A stretch of DNA of 64,000 nucleotides from Pycnococcus provasolii. Taxonomy: Eukaryota; Chlorophyta; Pseudoscourfieldiophyceae; Pseudoscourfieldiales. The notes under the pieces are model-generated. The model did no database searches and had not been told where the DNA came from. It was given only the letters and a program-made list of their open reading frames with translations. The stretch's first letter is position 1. Every line of letters begins with the position of its first letter. A program made the position numbers and the translations under genes. Of this stretch, positions 12,801 to 22,444 are shown piece after piece. The DNA is taken from NCBI GenBank assembly GCA_049487715.1, contig CP150561.1:1-64000 (forward strand). The letters run 5' to 3'.

Positions 12801-15800
12801 GGACATGACGGAAGCGACGGCGAGCATGCCAAATCGCATCGGGCTCTCGAGAGGCGGCGTGTCGTACTGGAACTTGAACTTCGCCACCGGCAGGCCGGCA
12901 ACCTCGCCAATCTCCACGCCGTGCACCTTGTGCGAGCGGTACATGCGCTTCACGAAAACGGTGATGGCAGCCTCGCGAACCTTGGTGTCGTCGTCGCCGA
13001 AGAGCTGTGGGAGAAGGTCCACCGCCAGCAGAGGTGACCCGACGAGCGCGTCGAGGTCGCCGGCGGCAATCTCAATGCCGCTCGACGACTTGTACGCAGA
13101 CTTGCCCGCGAGAAGGTCGCGCAGCTCCTCGAGACGCTGGTCGACAGATGGCAGCTTCTTCTCGAGCAGGATATTCGCCGCGGCGAGCGCCACCGACCCG
13201 TGCTCCGGTCGACGGAGGCGGCTGAGGCGCTCGAGGTCCGACTTGACGTCCTCGGAAATGGGTGCGAAGTCTCCCTGCCACGAGACGGGTCCTGACTGCA
13301 TCACCTGGGCGGGAAGGCTCGGCAGCTGCCTCAGCAGACTGGCAATTGCGTCGCTTCGGCGAGCCACCTGGCTGCGAGCGAGCACCGCGCTGGTGATGGT
13401 CGCGGGCGAGTCCTTCGCGTGCGCCTGTACGAGCTCCGCGACGGCACCCTCCGGCGACGTGTTTCCGAATCGCGCCTCCACCGCAAGGTAGCGCGAAACC
13501 ACGCGGCCGACGTATTCCATCGCCATCTCCCACTTCTCCGTTCCGTTGAGCTCCACCTGGCTGGCGACAAACTCCTGCAGCCCGGTGATGAACTGCTGCA
13601 CCGTCGACTCGACGTCGTGCTCGTATCCGTCGAGCAGCAGGTCCATCGCCTCCACCGCGGCATCAAGCGCAACCTGCTTGTCCTCGTCCATGTCACCGTC
13701 CATGCTCATCATGCTGAAGTCTGGCTGCCAGATCTTTCCGTCACTCTTTCCGTCACTGGGCATGATTCCCTTGGGCTCAAACGTGCCGGAGAACGGCGTC
13801 GCGCGCTTCACCTTCGAAGGATCCTCGAGCTCAAGTCCCGCGAGCAGGTCGCCAGCCTCGATGACGGATCCCGGCGGCTTCTTGAGCGTGATCTTGCCCG
13901 ACTCGCTGGCGACGAGCTGCATGACCATCTTCATCGACTCCACCTCGGCGTACGGCTTGCCCTGCTGAATCTCGTCGCCATCCTTCTTCAGGAAGCGGAT
14001 GAGCTTTCCCGTGACGTCCGTGCGCAGCTCGCTGGGATCGTTCTGGTTCGGCAGCAGGAATGTCTGCCCGTCGAGCACGAGGCGAAGGCCGAGAGGCTCC
14101 TCCATACCCACAACCTGGAACGCCCTCTGCGCGCCCATCGGCGTGATGATGAGAGTTCCGTCGCTCCGCTCGCGCGCGCGGCACACGATGCCATCCTGCG
14201 ATGCGGCGCCGCGAATCTTCAGGCTGTAGCTGTCCTGGCTCTTGCGCGTGACGTCGACGGTGTACGCGACGTCGCGGAACGTCATCTCAACGGGGAAGCG
14301 GAGCATGCTCTGCAGTCCCGCGGCGTTGTTGCACGCCGCAAGCTGGCCGCGCTTCCACGACTCGGCGAACTGCGCCTCCACCTCCTTGGTGTGAGCCTTG
14401 GCGCGTGCCATGGCTGCGCACATGACGATGAGCACAGGATCCTTGGACACCTGCACCGACTTCTTCGCGATGAGCCCGTCGAGCCAGCTGGTGTCGATGG
14501 TGTTCTCGCGGAACGCGTCGGTCGACGCGAGCTCGACGAGGTAGTCAACCGCCGTTCGAACCTCGCCGTACACGTTCACGTCCTTCAGGGCGAGGATGAG
14601 CGCCTTGCGCGCATCCTCGCGCGTGGGCCCGGAAGCGAAGAGGTGACCAAACTGACTGTCGGCAAACTCGTGCACGCCTCCGTTCGCGCCGACGCTGAAG
14701 TATCCCCAGACGTTCGGCGTGCTCTGGAACGAGATCCGTTCGATGCTGCCGCTCGTCGGCTTGAATCCCTCGTCAGGGTTCTCCGCGGTGATGCGCGCGG
14801 CGAGGACGTGGCGCTCGGGGAGCACGTACTCGTCCTCCATGAAGTCAATCTTGTCGTCGCCATCCTCGTCGCGCGCGTAAAGGCGGCGAACGTCCGGGAT
14901 GCGGTCGAGAGGAATTCCCATCGCCACCTGAAGCTGGATGCTTGGCAGGTTCACGCCCGTCAGTCCCTCGGTGACGGGGTGCTCCACCTGCAGACGCGGG
15001 TTCAGCTCGAGGAAGAAGAAGTTGCCCGTGGCGGCGTTGAAGAGGTACTCGACCGTACCCGCGCCAATGTACCCGATGTTCTGCGTGAGGCGCTGGGCAG
15101 CCTTCTCCATTTCGCGGAAAATCTCGCGGGGAGCAACCGTCGGAGGTCCCTCCTCGAAAATCTTCTGGAAGCGACGCTGCGTTGAGCAGTCGCGTCCGTT
15201 GAGCGCGACGGCGTTGCCGTGCTCGTCTCCAACAATCTGAACCTCGAGGTGGCGCGCTTGGCTGCACAGCTGCATCATGAACATCGGCGAGCCGGGAACC
15301 TCCGCCTTCACCTGCTCAAAGTTGCCGCGCAGCGCCTCCTCGTCGTCGGACATGCGAATTCCCTTGCCACCGCCACCCTCCGACGCCTTGAGCATCACCG
15401 GGTATCCGATGCGTTCCGCCGCGGCCACAGCCTCGTCGGCGGTCGTGACCATCGCCTTCTGGAAGATTTCGTCGGGAATCGTTCCCTCTTCGGTGAGATC
15501 AGCCGTCAGACCGTCTCCCGACCACGGGATACTCGGCACCTTCGCCGTCTGCGCGAGGATGTTCGCGGCGATCTTGTCGCCGAGCACGGACATGACGGGC
15601 GCCGTCGGCCCAATGAACTGGATGCCGCGCGCCTTGAGCGTCGCGGGCAGCTTCGGGTTCTCGGACGCGTGTCCCCAACCCGGCCAGACGGCGTCGCATC
15701 CCTCCTTTTCGGCAATGTCGACGATCAGGTCGACGTTCGCGTAGTTGTTCTTGTTGCTTCCGCTCGGAACCTCGACGAAGTCATCCGCGAGCCTGATGTA

Positions 15801-16163
15801 CTCGGCATTCGCCTTGAGGTCCTCCGGCGAAGCCATGGCGACAAACTCCACAGCCTTGTCGTCGCCAAGCTGCAGGTAGCACCACCGGCGCATGGACAGG
15901 ATCGACTTGGTTGCCGCCATACCGTTGTTGGCAATGAGCACCTTTCGGATCACGCGTCGTCCTCCTCGCGCCTTGACGTAGTCGGCGAGCGCGTCCACTT
16001 CGGTGGATGCCACCTTCACCTCCGACGCCACCTCCGCGAGAGCCGACGGCGGCTGCACCGGCTTCTTGCTCGACGCGCCGCCCTTGTTGGGCGTCGCGAC
16101 TGCGACAGTGCGCGGTGCCCTGTGCGGTCGAGCAGCACGCCTGCCGCCCATCTGCCTGCCCAT
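9663..16163 (-). CDS. ACC: Acetyl-CoA carboxylase, homomeric type: BC, BCCP and central domains; frameshifted and lacking CT domain
   Basis: This ORF encodes the N-terminal half of a eukaryotic multidomain acetyl-CoA carboxylase, which makes malonyl-CoA for fatty-acid synthesis. After a short Arg/Ala-rich leader come the biotin carboxylase ([10 protein letters not shown] start, [11 protein letters not shown]-grasp loop, [14 protein letters not shown]), the biotin carrier domain with EVESMKM (biotinyl Lys), and the ACC central domain. A 401-residue part of the central domain is present three times. Homology leaves this frame near 9924-9941 and resumes one base over in the 581-9889 ORF, which supplies the next ~150 central-domain residues before the minisatellite. 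Residues encoded between about 9920 and 9663 here are out-of-frame. The carboxyltransferase domain (~750 residues) is nowhere between this gene and the telomere, so the locus probably cannot make active enzyme. It may be a truncated subtelomeric duplicate of an intact gene elsewhere. Confidence 0.85.
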   Translation of the reverse strand: MGRQMGGRRAARPHRAPRTVAVATPNKGGASSKKPVQPPSALAEVASEVKVASTEVDALADYVKARGGRRVIRKVLIANNGMAATKSILSMRRWCYLQLGDDKAVEFVAMASPEDLKANAEYIRLADDFVEVPSGSNKNNYANVDLIVDIAEKEGCDAVWPGWGHASENPKLPATLKARGIQFIGPTAPVMSVLGDKIAANILAQTAKVPSIPWSGDGLTADLTEEGTIPDEIFQKAMVTTADEAVAAAERIGYPVMLKASEGGGGKGIRMSDDEEALRGNFEQVKAEVPGSPMFMMQLCSQARHLEVQIVGDEHGNAVALNGRDCSTQRRFQKIFEEGPPTVAPREIFREMEKAAQRLTQNIGYIGAGTVEYLFNAATGNFFFLELNPRLQVEHPVTEGLTGVNLPSIQLQVAMGIPLDRIPDVRRLYARDEDGDDKIDFMEDEYVLPERHVLAARITAENPDEGFKPTSGSIERISFQSTPNVWGYFSVGANGGVHEFADSQFGHLFASGPTREDARKALILALKDVNVYGEVRTAVDYLVELASTDAFRENTIDTSWLDGLIAKKSVQVSKDPVLIVMCAAMARAKAHTKEVEAQFAESWKRGQLAACNNAAGLQSMLRFPVEMTFRDVAYTVDVTRKSQDSYSLKIRGAASQDGIVCRARERSDGTLIITPMGAQRAFQVVGMEEPLGLRLVLDGQTFLLPNQNDPSELRTDVTGKLIRFLKKDGDEIQQGKPYAEVESMKMVMQLVASESGKITLKKPPGSVIEAGDLLAGLELEDPSKVKRATPFSGTFEPKGIMPSDGKSDGKIWQPDFSMMSMDGDMDEDKQVALDAAVEAMDLLLDGYEHDVESTVQQFITGLQEFVASQVELNGTEKWEMAMEYVGRVVSRYLAVEARFGNTSPEGAVAELVQAHAKDSPATITSAVLARSQVARRSDAIASLLRQLPSLPAQVMQSGPVSWQGDFAPISEDVKSDLERLSRLRRPEHGSVALAAANILLEKKLPSVDQRLEELRDLLAGKSAYKSSSGIEIAAGDLDALVGSPLLAVDLLPQLFGDDDTKVREAAITVFVKRMYRSHKVHGVEIGEVAGLPVAKFKFQYDTPPLESPMRFGMLAVASVMSDFEAKMPQLLERYQELQSDVKSDGESEHGPINVLHLACTDEKATLAADNESADNESAACADPSKVKRATPFSGTFEPKGIMPSDGKSDGKIWQPDFSMMSMDGDMDEDKQVALDAAVEAMDLLLDGYEHDVESTVQQFITGLQEFVASQVELNGTEKWEMAMEYVGRVVSRYLAVEARFGNTSPEGAVAELVQAHAKDSPATITSAVLARSQVARRSDAIASLLRQLPSLPAQVMQSGPVSWQGDFAPISEDVKSDLERLSRLRRPEHGSVALAAANILLEKKLPSVDQRLEELRDLLAGKSAYKSSSGIEIAAGDLDALVGSPLLAVDLLPQLFGDDDTKVREAAITVFVKRMYRSHKVHGVEIGEVAGLPVAKFKFQYDTPPLESPMRFGMLAVASVMSDFEAKMPQLLERYQELQSDVKSDGESEHGPINVLHLACTDEKATLAADNESADNESAACADPSKVKRATPFSGTFEPKGIMPSDGKSDGKIWQQDFSMMSMDGDMDEDKQVALDAAVEAMDLLLDGYEHDVESTVQQFITGLQEFVASQVELNGTEKWEMAMEYVGRVVSRYLAVEARFGNTSPEGAVAELVQAHAKDSPATITSAVLARSQVARRSDAIASLLRQLPSLPAQVMQSGPVSWQGDFAPISEDVKSDLERLSRLRRPEHGSVALAAANILLEKKLPSVDQRLEELRDLLAGKSAYKSSSGIEIAAGDLDALVGSPLLAVDLLPQLFGDDDTKVREAAITVFVKRMYRSHKVHGVEIGEVAGLPVAKFKFQYDTPPLESPMRFGMLAVASVMSDFEAKMPQLLERYQELQSDVKSDGESEHGPINVLHLACTDEKATLAADNESADNESAACAEAISASVKSMGEACGLKYVNVIAHESKQLPRYYTYTAAKEYAEDPLYRGCRPTLAHLLELSRLQNYELTRIPTFNRDLHIYSGAVTDGSRQMPQMPQLLQAHHALEGRYGRRPRAHHDQGARRPRPRGARPARQHVLEQSHLRQLHPRDRGSWRKCRGDRTRAEQPHRRLRVAERRSAAEAEG
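10216..13824. repeat. Three tandem copies of a 1203-bp coding segment in ACC
   Basis: Copies span 10216-11418, 11419-12621 and 12622-13824, each exactly 1203 bp (401 codons), so the reading frame is kept. The only difference I found is T instead of G at 11317, which changes Pro to Gln in the telomere-proximal copy. Each copy junction contains GGATCC. The near-identity means a very recent duplication, gene conversion, or an assembly artefact. Confidence 0.93.
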
Positions 16164-16395
16164 GGCTTTGGACGCGAAATGTTACGCGTTGGAAGGCTCT
16201 CGTTGGAAGGCCAACGGTGCAGAGAGGGGGCTCGGGACGAACGACCGGGACGAACGAACGGGACGTATCGGGACGAACGACCAGGACACGCCCAGGTAGG
16301 GTTAGTGTTAACCCGGCAATAGGCTTCTGTCGGGCAAGCAGGCCGGCTTAACCGAGACTAACTTACGTAGTACTTACACTTGGTTTTTGGCCTAT

Positions 16396-16413
16396 GGCCG
16401 GGTTAACCCGGCC
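16396..16413. repeat. 18-bp perfect palindrome in GGTTAACC-rich spacer
   Basis: GGCCGGGTTAACCCGGCC is its own reverse complement. Related GGGTTAACCCGGC and GGGTTAAGCCGG pieces occur nearby between 16300 and 16435. This lies upstream of the carboxylase start. Function is unknown; it could be a relic of a small transposon end or a protein-binding site. Confidence 0.7.
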
Positions 16414-16625
16414 CTTGGCCGGGTTAAGCCGGATCATGGTATCCCCCATTCACGGGTAAGTTGTGATTGTTAATTTGGTTTCAGAAAAAAAGGACCTTGT
16501 GTTGGGATCCCGGTCACCTGACCACCTTAATCAACTGTAAGACATACCCACAAAAATGTTTTGTTGAATCCTGCAGCCTGCTGTCATAGTCGGAAATTGA
16601 GAAGTTTGGGGCACCCAGAGTCAGA

Positions 16626-16663
16626 GTGGGCCCATTCTGGGCCCACGCTCAGAATGGGCCCAC
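16626..16663. repeat. 14-bp inverted repeat (stem-loop)
   Basis: GTGGGCCCATTCTG at 16626-16639 and its exact reverse complement at 16650-16663 flank a 10-base loop. The rest of 16164-17266 holds short ORFs that I could not support as genes. Confidence 0.7.
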
Positions 16664-17266
16664 GGCCATTCCAACGCAAAACAACTAAATACCGGGATTC
16701 TTGTCTGGTCGGTTCCGTTGAACGAGACCCGGTAGGCGCCGTCCGACGTCATCGCGGCTGTGTGGAAAGCGCCGCAAGCCAACGCGCGTGCGCTCTTGCT
16801 CGCCCACGCCTCGACGCGCTTCGGCGTGTGCTGGTGGGACGTGTCGCCGTGCCCGAGCTAGCCGTTCTCACCCTCTCCCTCTCCCCACGTGTCGTCGGAG
16901 TCGTCGACTTGACGACTGAGGACGGCGATCGGCGCAGCGCGCAACCGCCGCGCGATGCACTCGCGGATGACGTAGTCGCGAATGTGTGCAAGCTTGGTGG
17001 TTGACACGAGAATGGCCTTTCTGCCCTTTCAGCACTGATATACACGCCCGCCTCGTGATGGAGCATCCACACCGCCGGCCGCCAACTTCCGTTATATTTA
17101 TTATACAAGCCGCACGGCAGCTCCTCCTCGAATTGTAGGCGAACTGTCTTGTCGAAGCTCCTTCCTACGACGCGATTTGCGCCCACTTGCGTGACGTTTA
17201 TCATACAAGCCGCTACCACAAACTTGTGCTCGTAGAGCACAAGTTGGCGTCACTGCTACTGCAAGC

Positions 17267-17395
17267 TTGATTGCACACTGGACAAGTAGGCGATTTTTCC
17301 ACAAGCCATTTGGTGATGCACTCCTTGCTGCAAAACTGGTGCCCGCATTTGGTGATCGCAGCGCAATCCTTTCTTGGCATCAAGCAGATGCTTGA
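17267..17395 (-). pseudogene. RING zinc-finger fragment, first Cys missing
   Basis: The minus strand encodes a RING-type E3 ligase core: SSICLMPRKD, CGHQFC, KEC and CPVC in the correct spacing. The first zinc ligand of the usual CxIC opening is Ser here. The frame runs only from 17479 to 17213, and no further domain is found on either side. A truncated or decayed RING gene is the simplest reading; an exon of a spliced gene is possible. Confidence 0.5.
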
Positions 17396-17663
17396 GAACG
17401 TCGCTAGCCTTGGTGCCTTGGTCTCGAGTGCCGGTTGAACGTGTGCTTTCACGTGGCATCCTCGCGTAGTTGTTCCCAAGCTCGCGCCGCGCTTTACTCA
17501 GCCCAAAACTTAGGGGGGGGGGCTCTATGACTATAAGGAACAGACCAACGAGGAATCCCCCGGGGGCTGCCGGGGCCCGGGCCGCGGGAGGGGGGGGGGG
17601 GACAAAAGTCCCGGAGGGGAAGGGGGGGGATTGGGGGGACTCCTTCAAGCCATTGTTTTCGTC

Positions 17664-17897
17664 ATGGCACGCCTAAGTCCCCGTCCAGTCGCGCTGAAGA
17701 AGCGCGCTGGGCGGCGTCTGAAGAAGTGGGTGAGGAGTGGGGAGGGTGGTGCCATTGTTGGTGGTGTGCTTGCGGTGGTGGTGGGTGTGCTGGCGGTAAA
17801 GGAGTGGGTGAAAAGGGTGGAGGAGGCGAAGGAGGTGTTAGAAAAGATGGGGGAGGTTCTCGAGTCAGTTGAGGAGGTCGGTGAGGTCGGAGTTTAA
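17664..17897 (+). CDS. Small basic membrane-type protein, hypothetical
   Basis: A 77-residue ORF with a strongly basic N-terminus, one hydrophobic stretch (GGAIVGGVLAVVVGVLAV, about residues 31-48) and an amphipathic Glu/Val/Lys helix at the end. This looks like a single-pass membrane peptide. It has no recognised family and follows a G-homopolymer-rich tract at 17510-17635. It could equally be a last exon or a chance ORF. Confidence 0.3.
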   Translation: MARLSPRPVALKKRAGRRLKKWVRSGEGGAIVGGVLAVVVGVLAVKEWVKRVEEAKEVLEKMGEVLESVEEVGEVGV

Positions 17898-18006
17898 ATT
17901 GTAACTTAAACTCTTAAGTACTTTCTTTTAAAAGTTGAACTGGAGGGGGAAGGTGACCTTTAAGTAGAGAGTGGGTTGACCTAAGGTTGTTTGGGACAAG
18001 AAGTTC

Positions 18007-18611
18007 TTGTTGATGTTACAACACACGGACGTTCCGTGTACGCGCTGTGACTCGGACAATGTACGCATCATCACGGGAGGCGACGACGGCCTGGCGCGTG
18101 TGTGGAACGTCGCGAGCCTTCTGGACGAGAGGACGGACTGTGCGAAGAAGGGTGCGGTCGTGTCGCTCGCCGCGCCCGTGCGAAGCAATTGGCACGGTGC
18201 AACGCCCTGTGTTCCCGAGGTGAACGCCGCGCGCCTGGCGAGCGAGAAGGCTTGGGCGGCGTGTGGAGTACACGGAGCTGGCGTGGCTGTGCGGTGGGAC
18301 ATCAACGCACAGCCGGCAACGCCCGTCAAGTCGTCTCGCGGGTCGGCGTCGGCAGCAAACACGCGCTCGCGCCTCTGCGTTCATGGCGTGTGCACGATAG
18401 CCTCGCAAGCTTGCTCAGCCTGGCACCCGTAGACGACGTCAACACATTCGCCGTGGGAATGGAGTCCGCAGCCGTTGGCCTAATTGACAGCCGGACGGCA
18501 AACGGCATCGCTGCACGCATCGGCCTGAAAGGCGCAACCAACGTCGCACCGCCACTCAGTGCGGGTGACAGCTCAGACGTCGCGTGGAGAAATGAAGATT
18601 GCGAAGAATGA
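18007..18611 (+). pseudogene. WD40-repeat gene fragment, frameshifted
   Basis: The first frame encodes a clear WD40 blade (RIITGGDDGLARVWN) and a second partial blade ending in VRWD. Around 18340-18400 the WD-like reading moves to another frame, where NTFAVGMESAAVGLIDSR continues as a further blade and ends at 18611. There is no good start region and only about three blades of the usual seven. I read it as a truncated, frameshifted relic; an undetected intron is an alternative. Confidence 0.5.
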
Positions 18612-18938
18612 AGGCAACAAAGGCAAAAAAGGTGCAACGGTCTTTTACTCTTTTCCCCCGACATCCCCCGGAACCCTGACCGGAGGAGGGAAGGGTAACT
18701 AACAACAAACCCTCAACAAATGCGGGGTTGGTTTCCACGGCCTTGGGATGGATTCCTCCAACCAAACCCCTAACCAAAACCCAAAAAACTTGCTTTGGTC
18801 CCTAAACCTAACCAAAAAGCTAACCCCAAAGCTAACCCTGCGGCCGACCGTCGGCCAGTGTCGTGCAGAACGAAGCCAATAACAACAGCCATTTTTTTTA
18901 CCCGCCGTTTCCGGCGATATCTTTTTATATTTATAATT
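18612..18938. other. Spacer with degenerate telomere-like repeats
   Basis: The stretch from about 18760 to 18840 is built of CTAACC, CCAAAA and CCTAAACC pieces that look like decayed telomeric or telomere-related repeats. No gene is seen. The sequence becomes AT-rich towards 18950. Confidence 0.5.
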
Positions 18939-19196
18939 TTAGTCGTTGTATGCATTTAGGAATATCCGAACGCCTCTAGATACCACCATTTTTTTGCTTA
19001 TCGTTGTTAGGGCTTTAGCTTGGACTCCATGGATCGTTTGTAGTCGTGCCTCGAAAGCTTGATAGACGTCTTCCTCATCCGGCATGTGATTTAACCCCTC
19101 GACGTAAAGAGTCTTGTTGTTGTGTCGAATTTGTTTGCTTGATCCCCGGGGGACCCTTACAAGTAACAATCTATTACTGTCTTCACACAAAGTCAC
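18939..19196 (-). CDS. Short ORF with RRM-like core, hypothetical
   Basis: An 85-residue ORF in which NKTLYVEGLN resembles the RNP2 strand of an RNA-recognition motif, followed by a DEEDVYQAFEARL helix. The RNP1 octamer is not evident (KKMVVSRGVRIFLNA is the nearest). It sits in a relic-rich zone and is much shorter than a typical RRM protein, so a decayed exon is likely. Function is not assigned. Confidence 0.3.
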   Translation of the reverse strand: MTLCEDSNRLLLVRVPRGSSKQIRHNNKTLYVEGLNHMPDEEDVYQAFEARLQTIHGVQAKALTTISKKMVVSRGVRIFLNAYND

Positions 19197-19615
19197 AAAC
19201 TAATATTTTCTCTGAAATGAAATTCTATAATATATTATAGAACCTTTGGAATTTTGCCACATTACACCGTCAAAGTGCAATAACGCTCACGGGCTGGATA
19301 ATCCGAGCGTGCCCAAGGCAAAGAAGAAAATAATGGCGGCGTTGGGACTACTGCGCACCCACGGTGATAGATGGCCAGGTCACGGGTGCGCCCGTTGTTG
19401 CCCTCGTTGTTGTATATATGATGGCGTAAAACATAATCGAGTGAAGACCTTAACGTTATTAAGTAAAGACCAACCCTGGGTTGTTGGTTTAAAAAACTAA
19501 GGTGTGTGTGTGGAAAGTTCTTCAGATTCAAATAAGGTAGAACAAATGACGAATTGAAAAGTACAACAGACAGTAGCTAAAAACGTTTGCATCCACAACC
19601 AATTTGCAATCAATG
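19197..19615. other. AT-rich spacer containing a 16-bp palindrome
   Basis: Between the RRM-like fragment and the 3' end of the next gene I see no coding potential. CTATAATATATTATAG at 19225-19240 is a perfect palindrome. Confidence 0.6.
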
Positions 19616-20569
19616 TCACATTGTGTCAGGCGGATCACTTGAACGCACCTTGCACGTGCCGTGGTCGATCGCCTGCCATGTCGTCGTGCTCTCAGGCGCA
19701 AGCTGTGTGACCATGCGCGCAAGGTTGCGCACCCCGTCCTTGCCTTGGCGTATCGCCTCAGGCTGAAGTGTCGCATCGCGCACAAGCCAGTGTTCATCGC
19801 GGTGCGCGAGCACGTTCCCTGCGTTGTCGTCGAGGCGTACACGGTACGGCACGCACGCAGCGGCGCCTGTTATGCCATCCCATTCGCCGTCGACGAGTTT
19901 TCGTGCATCCTCCTCGACGCAGAAGTTTATGTCGGTGACTGTTCCATGCTTCCATAGAGTGTGGTGTTCCAACGAGGAGCCAGCTTCGATTGCAACTGCG
20001 ACGCGCGCGCCAACGCCGAATCGCTTCGCCTTGTGTGGCGGATGCGGGATGCTATAGATGGTGAACCAAAGCCCTTTGTCGCGCGTGCCGAAGCACACCT
20101 CCGCACGGCAGACGTGGTCGCTATCGTCAAAGACTGAGACGAGTCTTCCGTTGGGTTTGTCCACCTTGACCACATACGGTAAGATGCGTCCAGGTCGTTC
20201 TTCGTCGTTCTCGTCGACGTTCACGCCAGCCACCGCACCTGCCGCCCACGGGCGGTTCCCTCCGAGTCGAACGACGACGCGATCGCCGTTTCGAAATCGT
20301 CTGGTTTTGGTGGCGTACTGGCTCAGGAGCTCGGGCACACGCTTGACAATAAAGTTGACGTCGTCGTCGCCCATTTCGTCCCTGCTTTCGCGCTCCATGA
20401 CTTGCAGGACAGTATCAGCGACTTCGTTGAACATGCCTTGGTACGAGTGATCGCTGACTAGCCCCGTCGAGACATTGTCTCTGTCCATCGCCGCTTGTAT
20501 CTCTTCGGCGACTTTGTCGTACACGATCGAGGCTCGGCGCCTCTTGCGTTCCGACGCAGTGAGCGCCAT
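19616..20569 (-). CDS. Protein with two SH3/Tudor-like modules, unknown function
   Basis: A 317-residue protein that starts with a basic ERKRRR helix and a helical N-terminal third. Two similar beta-type modules follow, at about residues 90-165 and 185-270. Each begins with RF.xGDRVVVRLGG or RFGVGARVAVAIE, continues with a WxxGxV strand and a PYxVxxD strand, and ends in a VxRAE/VRDA-like strand. Such modules are common in algal proteins of unknown role and resemble SH3 or Tudor folds that bind modified peptides. No intron is needed. The Met at 20569 is the first in frame and is followed by a sensible N-terminus. Confidence 0.65.
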   Translation of the reverse strand: MALTASERKRRRASIVYDKVAEEIQAAMDRDNVSTGLVSDHSYQGMFNEVADTVLQVMERESRDEMGDDDVNFIVKRVPELLSQYATKTRRFRNGDRVVVRLGGNRPWAAGAVAGVNVDENDEERPGRILPYVVKVDKPNGRLVSVFDDSDHVCRAEVCFGTRDKGLWFTIYSIPHPPHKAKRFGVGARVAVAIEAGSSLEHHTLWKHGTVTDINFCVEEDARKLVDGEWDGITGAAACVPYRVRLDDNAGNVLAHRDEHWLVRDATLQPEAIRQGKDGVRNLARMVTQLAPESTTTWQAIDHGTCKVRSSDPPDTM

Positions 20570-20859
20570 GGTGAGGTAGGTGGTGAGCTCAGTGCCAACG
20601 AGTTGGGAGGAGTGAGGGCAGCAGGTCGGGCACGAAGTGAAGTGAGACGCAGGCGAGGAGTCGACGAGGCCTCCATACGTGCTGTCATGTTGTTGTATGT
20701 GTCATGTGTGGTTACGTCACAGTTTGTTAGAACGCTCACATGTTCAACACTGGATCCCCCCACAAGGCGGGCTCCTCCCTACCCTTACCTAACCCTTCCC
20801 GCTTTGTCCCTTTTTTCCCTTGCACAGCACACATAGCACAGCCCTCCAGACGGATCGTG

Positions 20860-22162
20860 ATGGTCATGGCAGCGAACGCGCGTGCGCTCTTGTGTACTCT
20901 TGTGCTCGCTCTCGGCGGCACGTTTTTTGACTTCGACTTCGACTCCGCGCTTCAGCGGCATGCACCAGGCTCGAGCTCGATCCTCGTGCACGCGCGTCCA
21001 ACGCGGCACGGGCGCACGGACCACACGGGGACGCACGGTCACACAGACGTGGAGTTGGACTCTCCGGGGATCGTGCAAGAAGACAGCGCGGACTTGGCGC
21101 CCGAGGATGAAGTCAACCAAGCACCCACAGAGGTGCCAGAGCCTACCGGAGTTGCCGTTGACAGTGGCACGATGCCCTCGGCAAGTGTTGCCAGTAGTGA
21201 ACAAGACAAAGTAGCACACGAGGCTGCGAGAGCACGGTACTGGCGACGGGTCGCGGGTGAGCTCAGCTGTCAAGTGCGCACATTTTCTACCTGCTTTGTT
21301 TTCCACGCAATTTTTGTGCACGTCCGCGTAACAACACTAACACGATGCAACTAACACCGCCGCGCACACGACACAGCTTAAGGGCTTTGGACCAACAGGC
21401 GGATTCTGCCTGAATCCAGACGCTCCAGGACCCGTGGGAAACAACGCCGACATCGACCCCAAGTTTGCAGACGCGATGAAGGACATGGTGTATCCCGACG
21501 GCGCGACGGTCGTTGACCTTGGCTGTGGCTTTGGGCAATACGGCAAGCACTGGAAGTTTGTGGGGACTGTTCCGTCGAAACTCACCTGGCACGGCTTTGA
21601 CGGCAGCGAGAACATCGAGAAGGCGACAGGCAACGAGGTGACCTTCTTCGATCTTTCCGAGCTGAGAGCGCTGCCTCTGAAGGCGCCTCTGCCCGCGGAG
21701 CACTACCGAATGTCGATCGAGGTGGCGGAGCACCTTCCTCAGGACATGGAAGGTTACTTCATCTTCCACCTGTTTGGCAGCGGCGGGCCTATGCCCACCG
21801 CCGTCGTTTTCTCGTGGGCGGTCGTCGGGCAAGGCGGCCATGGACACGTGAACTGCCAGAATTACGAGTATGTGCAGTGCCTCGTGGAGAAGGTGGTTGG
21901 GTATGATCTTGACACATCGACGGGGGCGGCGCTGAGGGATGTGATTGAGCAACCCACGCCGACGAGCGGGAGTCCGACTTGGTGGCTGCGCAACACGGTT
22001 TTCGTCCTGCGCCGCACCGCGAGGGCTGAGCAGGGGTGGATCGCCGAGGCGAACCGCGCGTTCCGCGACACGCTACCCGGTGACGATGTGGCGGCCGCAA
22101 ACTTCAAGGCTTCGTATGCCGCCGCAATCGAGCGTGCGGGGTGCGTTCCTCAGAAGTACTAA
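20860..22162 (+). CDS. Secretory-pathway SAM-dependent methyltransferase (two exons)
   Basis: Proposed join of 20860-21273 and 21377-22162 (about 400 residues). The first exon opens with MVMAANARALLCTLVLALGG, a signal peptide or anchor, followed by an Asp/Glu/Thr-rich stem. The intron 21274-21376 (GTGCGC...ACACAG, 103 nt, phase 0) removes an in-frame stop and joins to LKGFGPTGGFCLNP. The second exon carries methyltransferase motif I, VVDLGCGFGQYGKHW, then WHGFDGS and SIEVAEHLP (post-I/motif II-like). The substrate is unknown; the leader suggests action in the ER/Golgi or outside the cell. A donor at 21256 is an alternative but gives the wrong phase. Confidence 0.7.
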
Positions 22163-22317
22163 GGTGAAGTACGTACGCACGTTTCGTACACACGTTGTTA
22201 TCTAACAATCCGTTCAGTCAGAAATTCTCGACGTGTACACTCGAGTCTGGGCCACTAAGGTAGTACTAGGCTTCGAGTGACATATTATCATGATCTCTCG
22301 TCACGTTTCTCAGCTGG

Positions 22318-22372
22318 CGTTAGGGTTAGGGTTGTGATGTTAGGGTTAGGGAGTTCAGTTAGGGTTCCCACA
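22318..22372. repeat. Interstitial TTAGGG motifs upstream of CBP80
   Basis: Five TTAGGG units or near-units lie within 55 bases, 70-130 bp before the CBP80 start codon. Similar AACCCTAA 'telo-box' elements are known in plant promoters of translation and RNA genes. A promoter role here is inference. Confidence 0.6.
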
Positions 22373-22444
22373 GGTCTCTGTGTCTTTTTTTCTCGCACCC
22401 CGCCGCCCCAGCTTTTGTCCCACTTTTCGCCAAAACGTCCCGCC

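Noticed and set aside
13419-15185. 588-codon plus-strand ORF antisense to biotin carboxylase
   Set aside because: Exact mirror of a highly conserved coding region on the minus strand, with Arg/Leu-rich composition typical of shadow frames in GC-rich genes.
16561-17240. ORFs of 147 and 163 codons
   Set aside because: No motif, and both strands are open over the same GC-rich part; likely chance.
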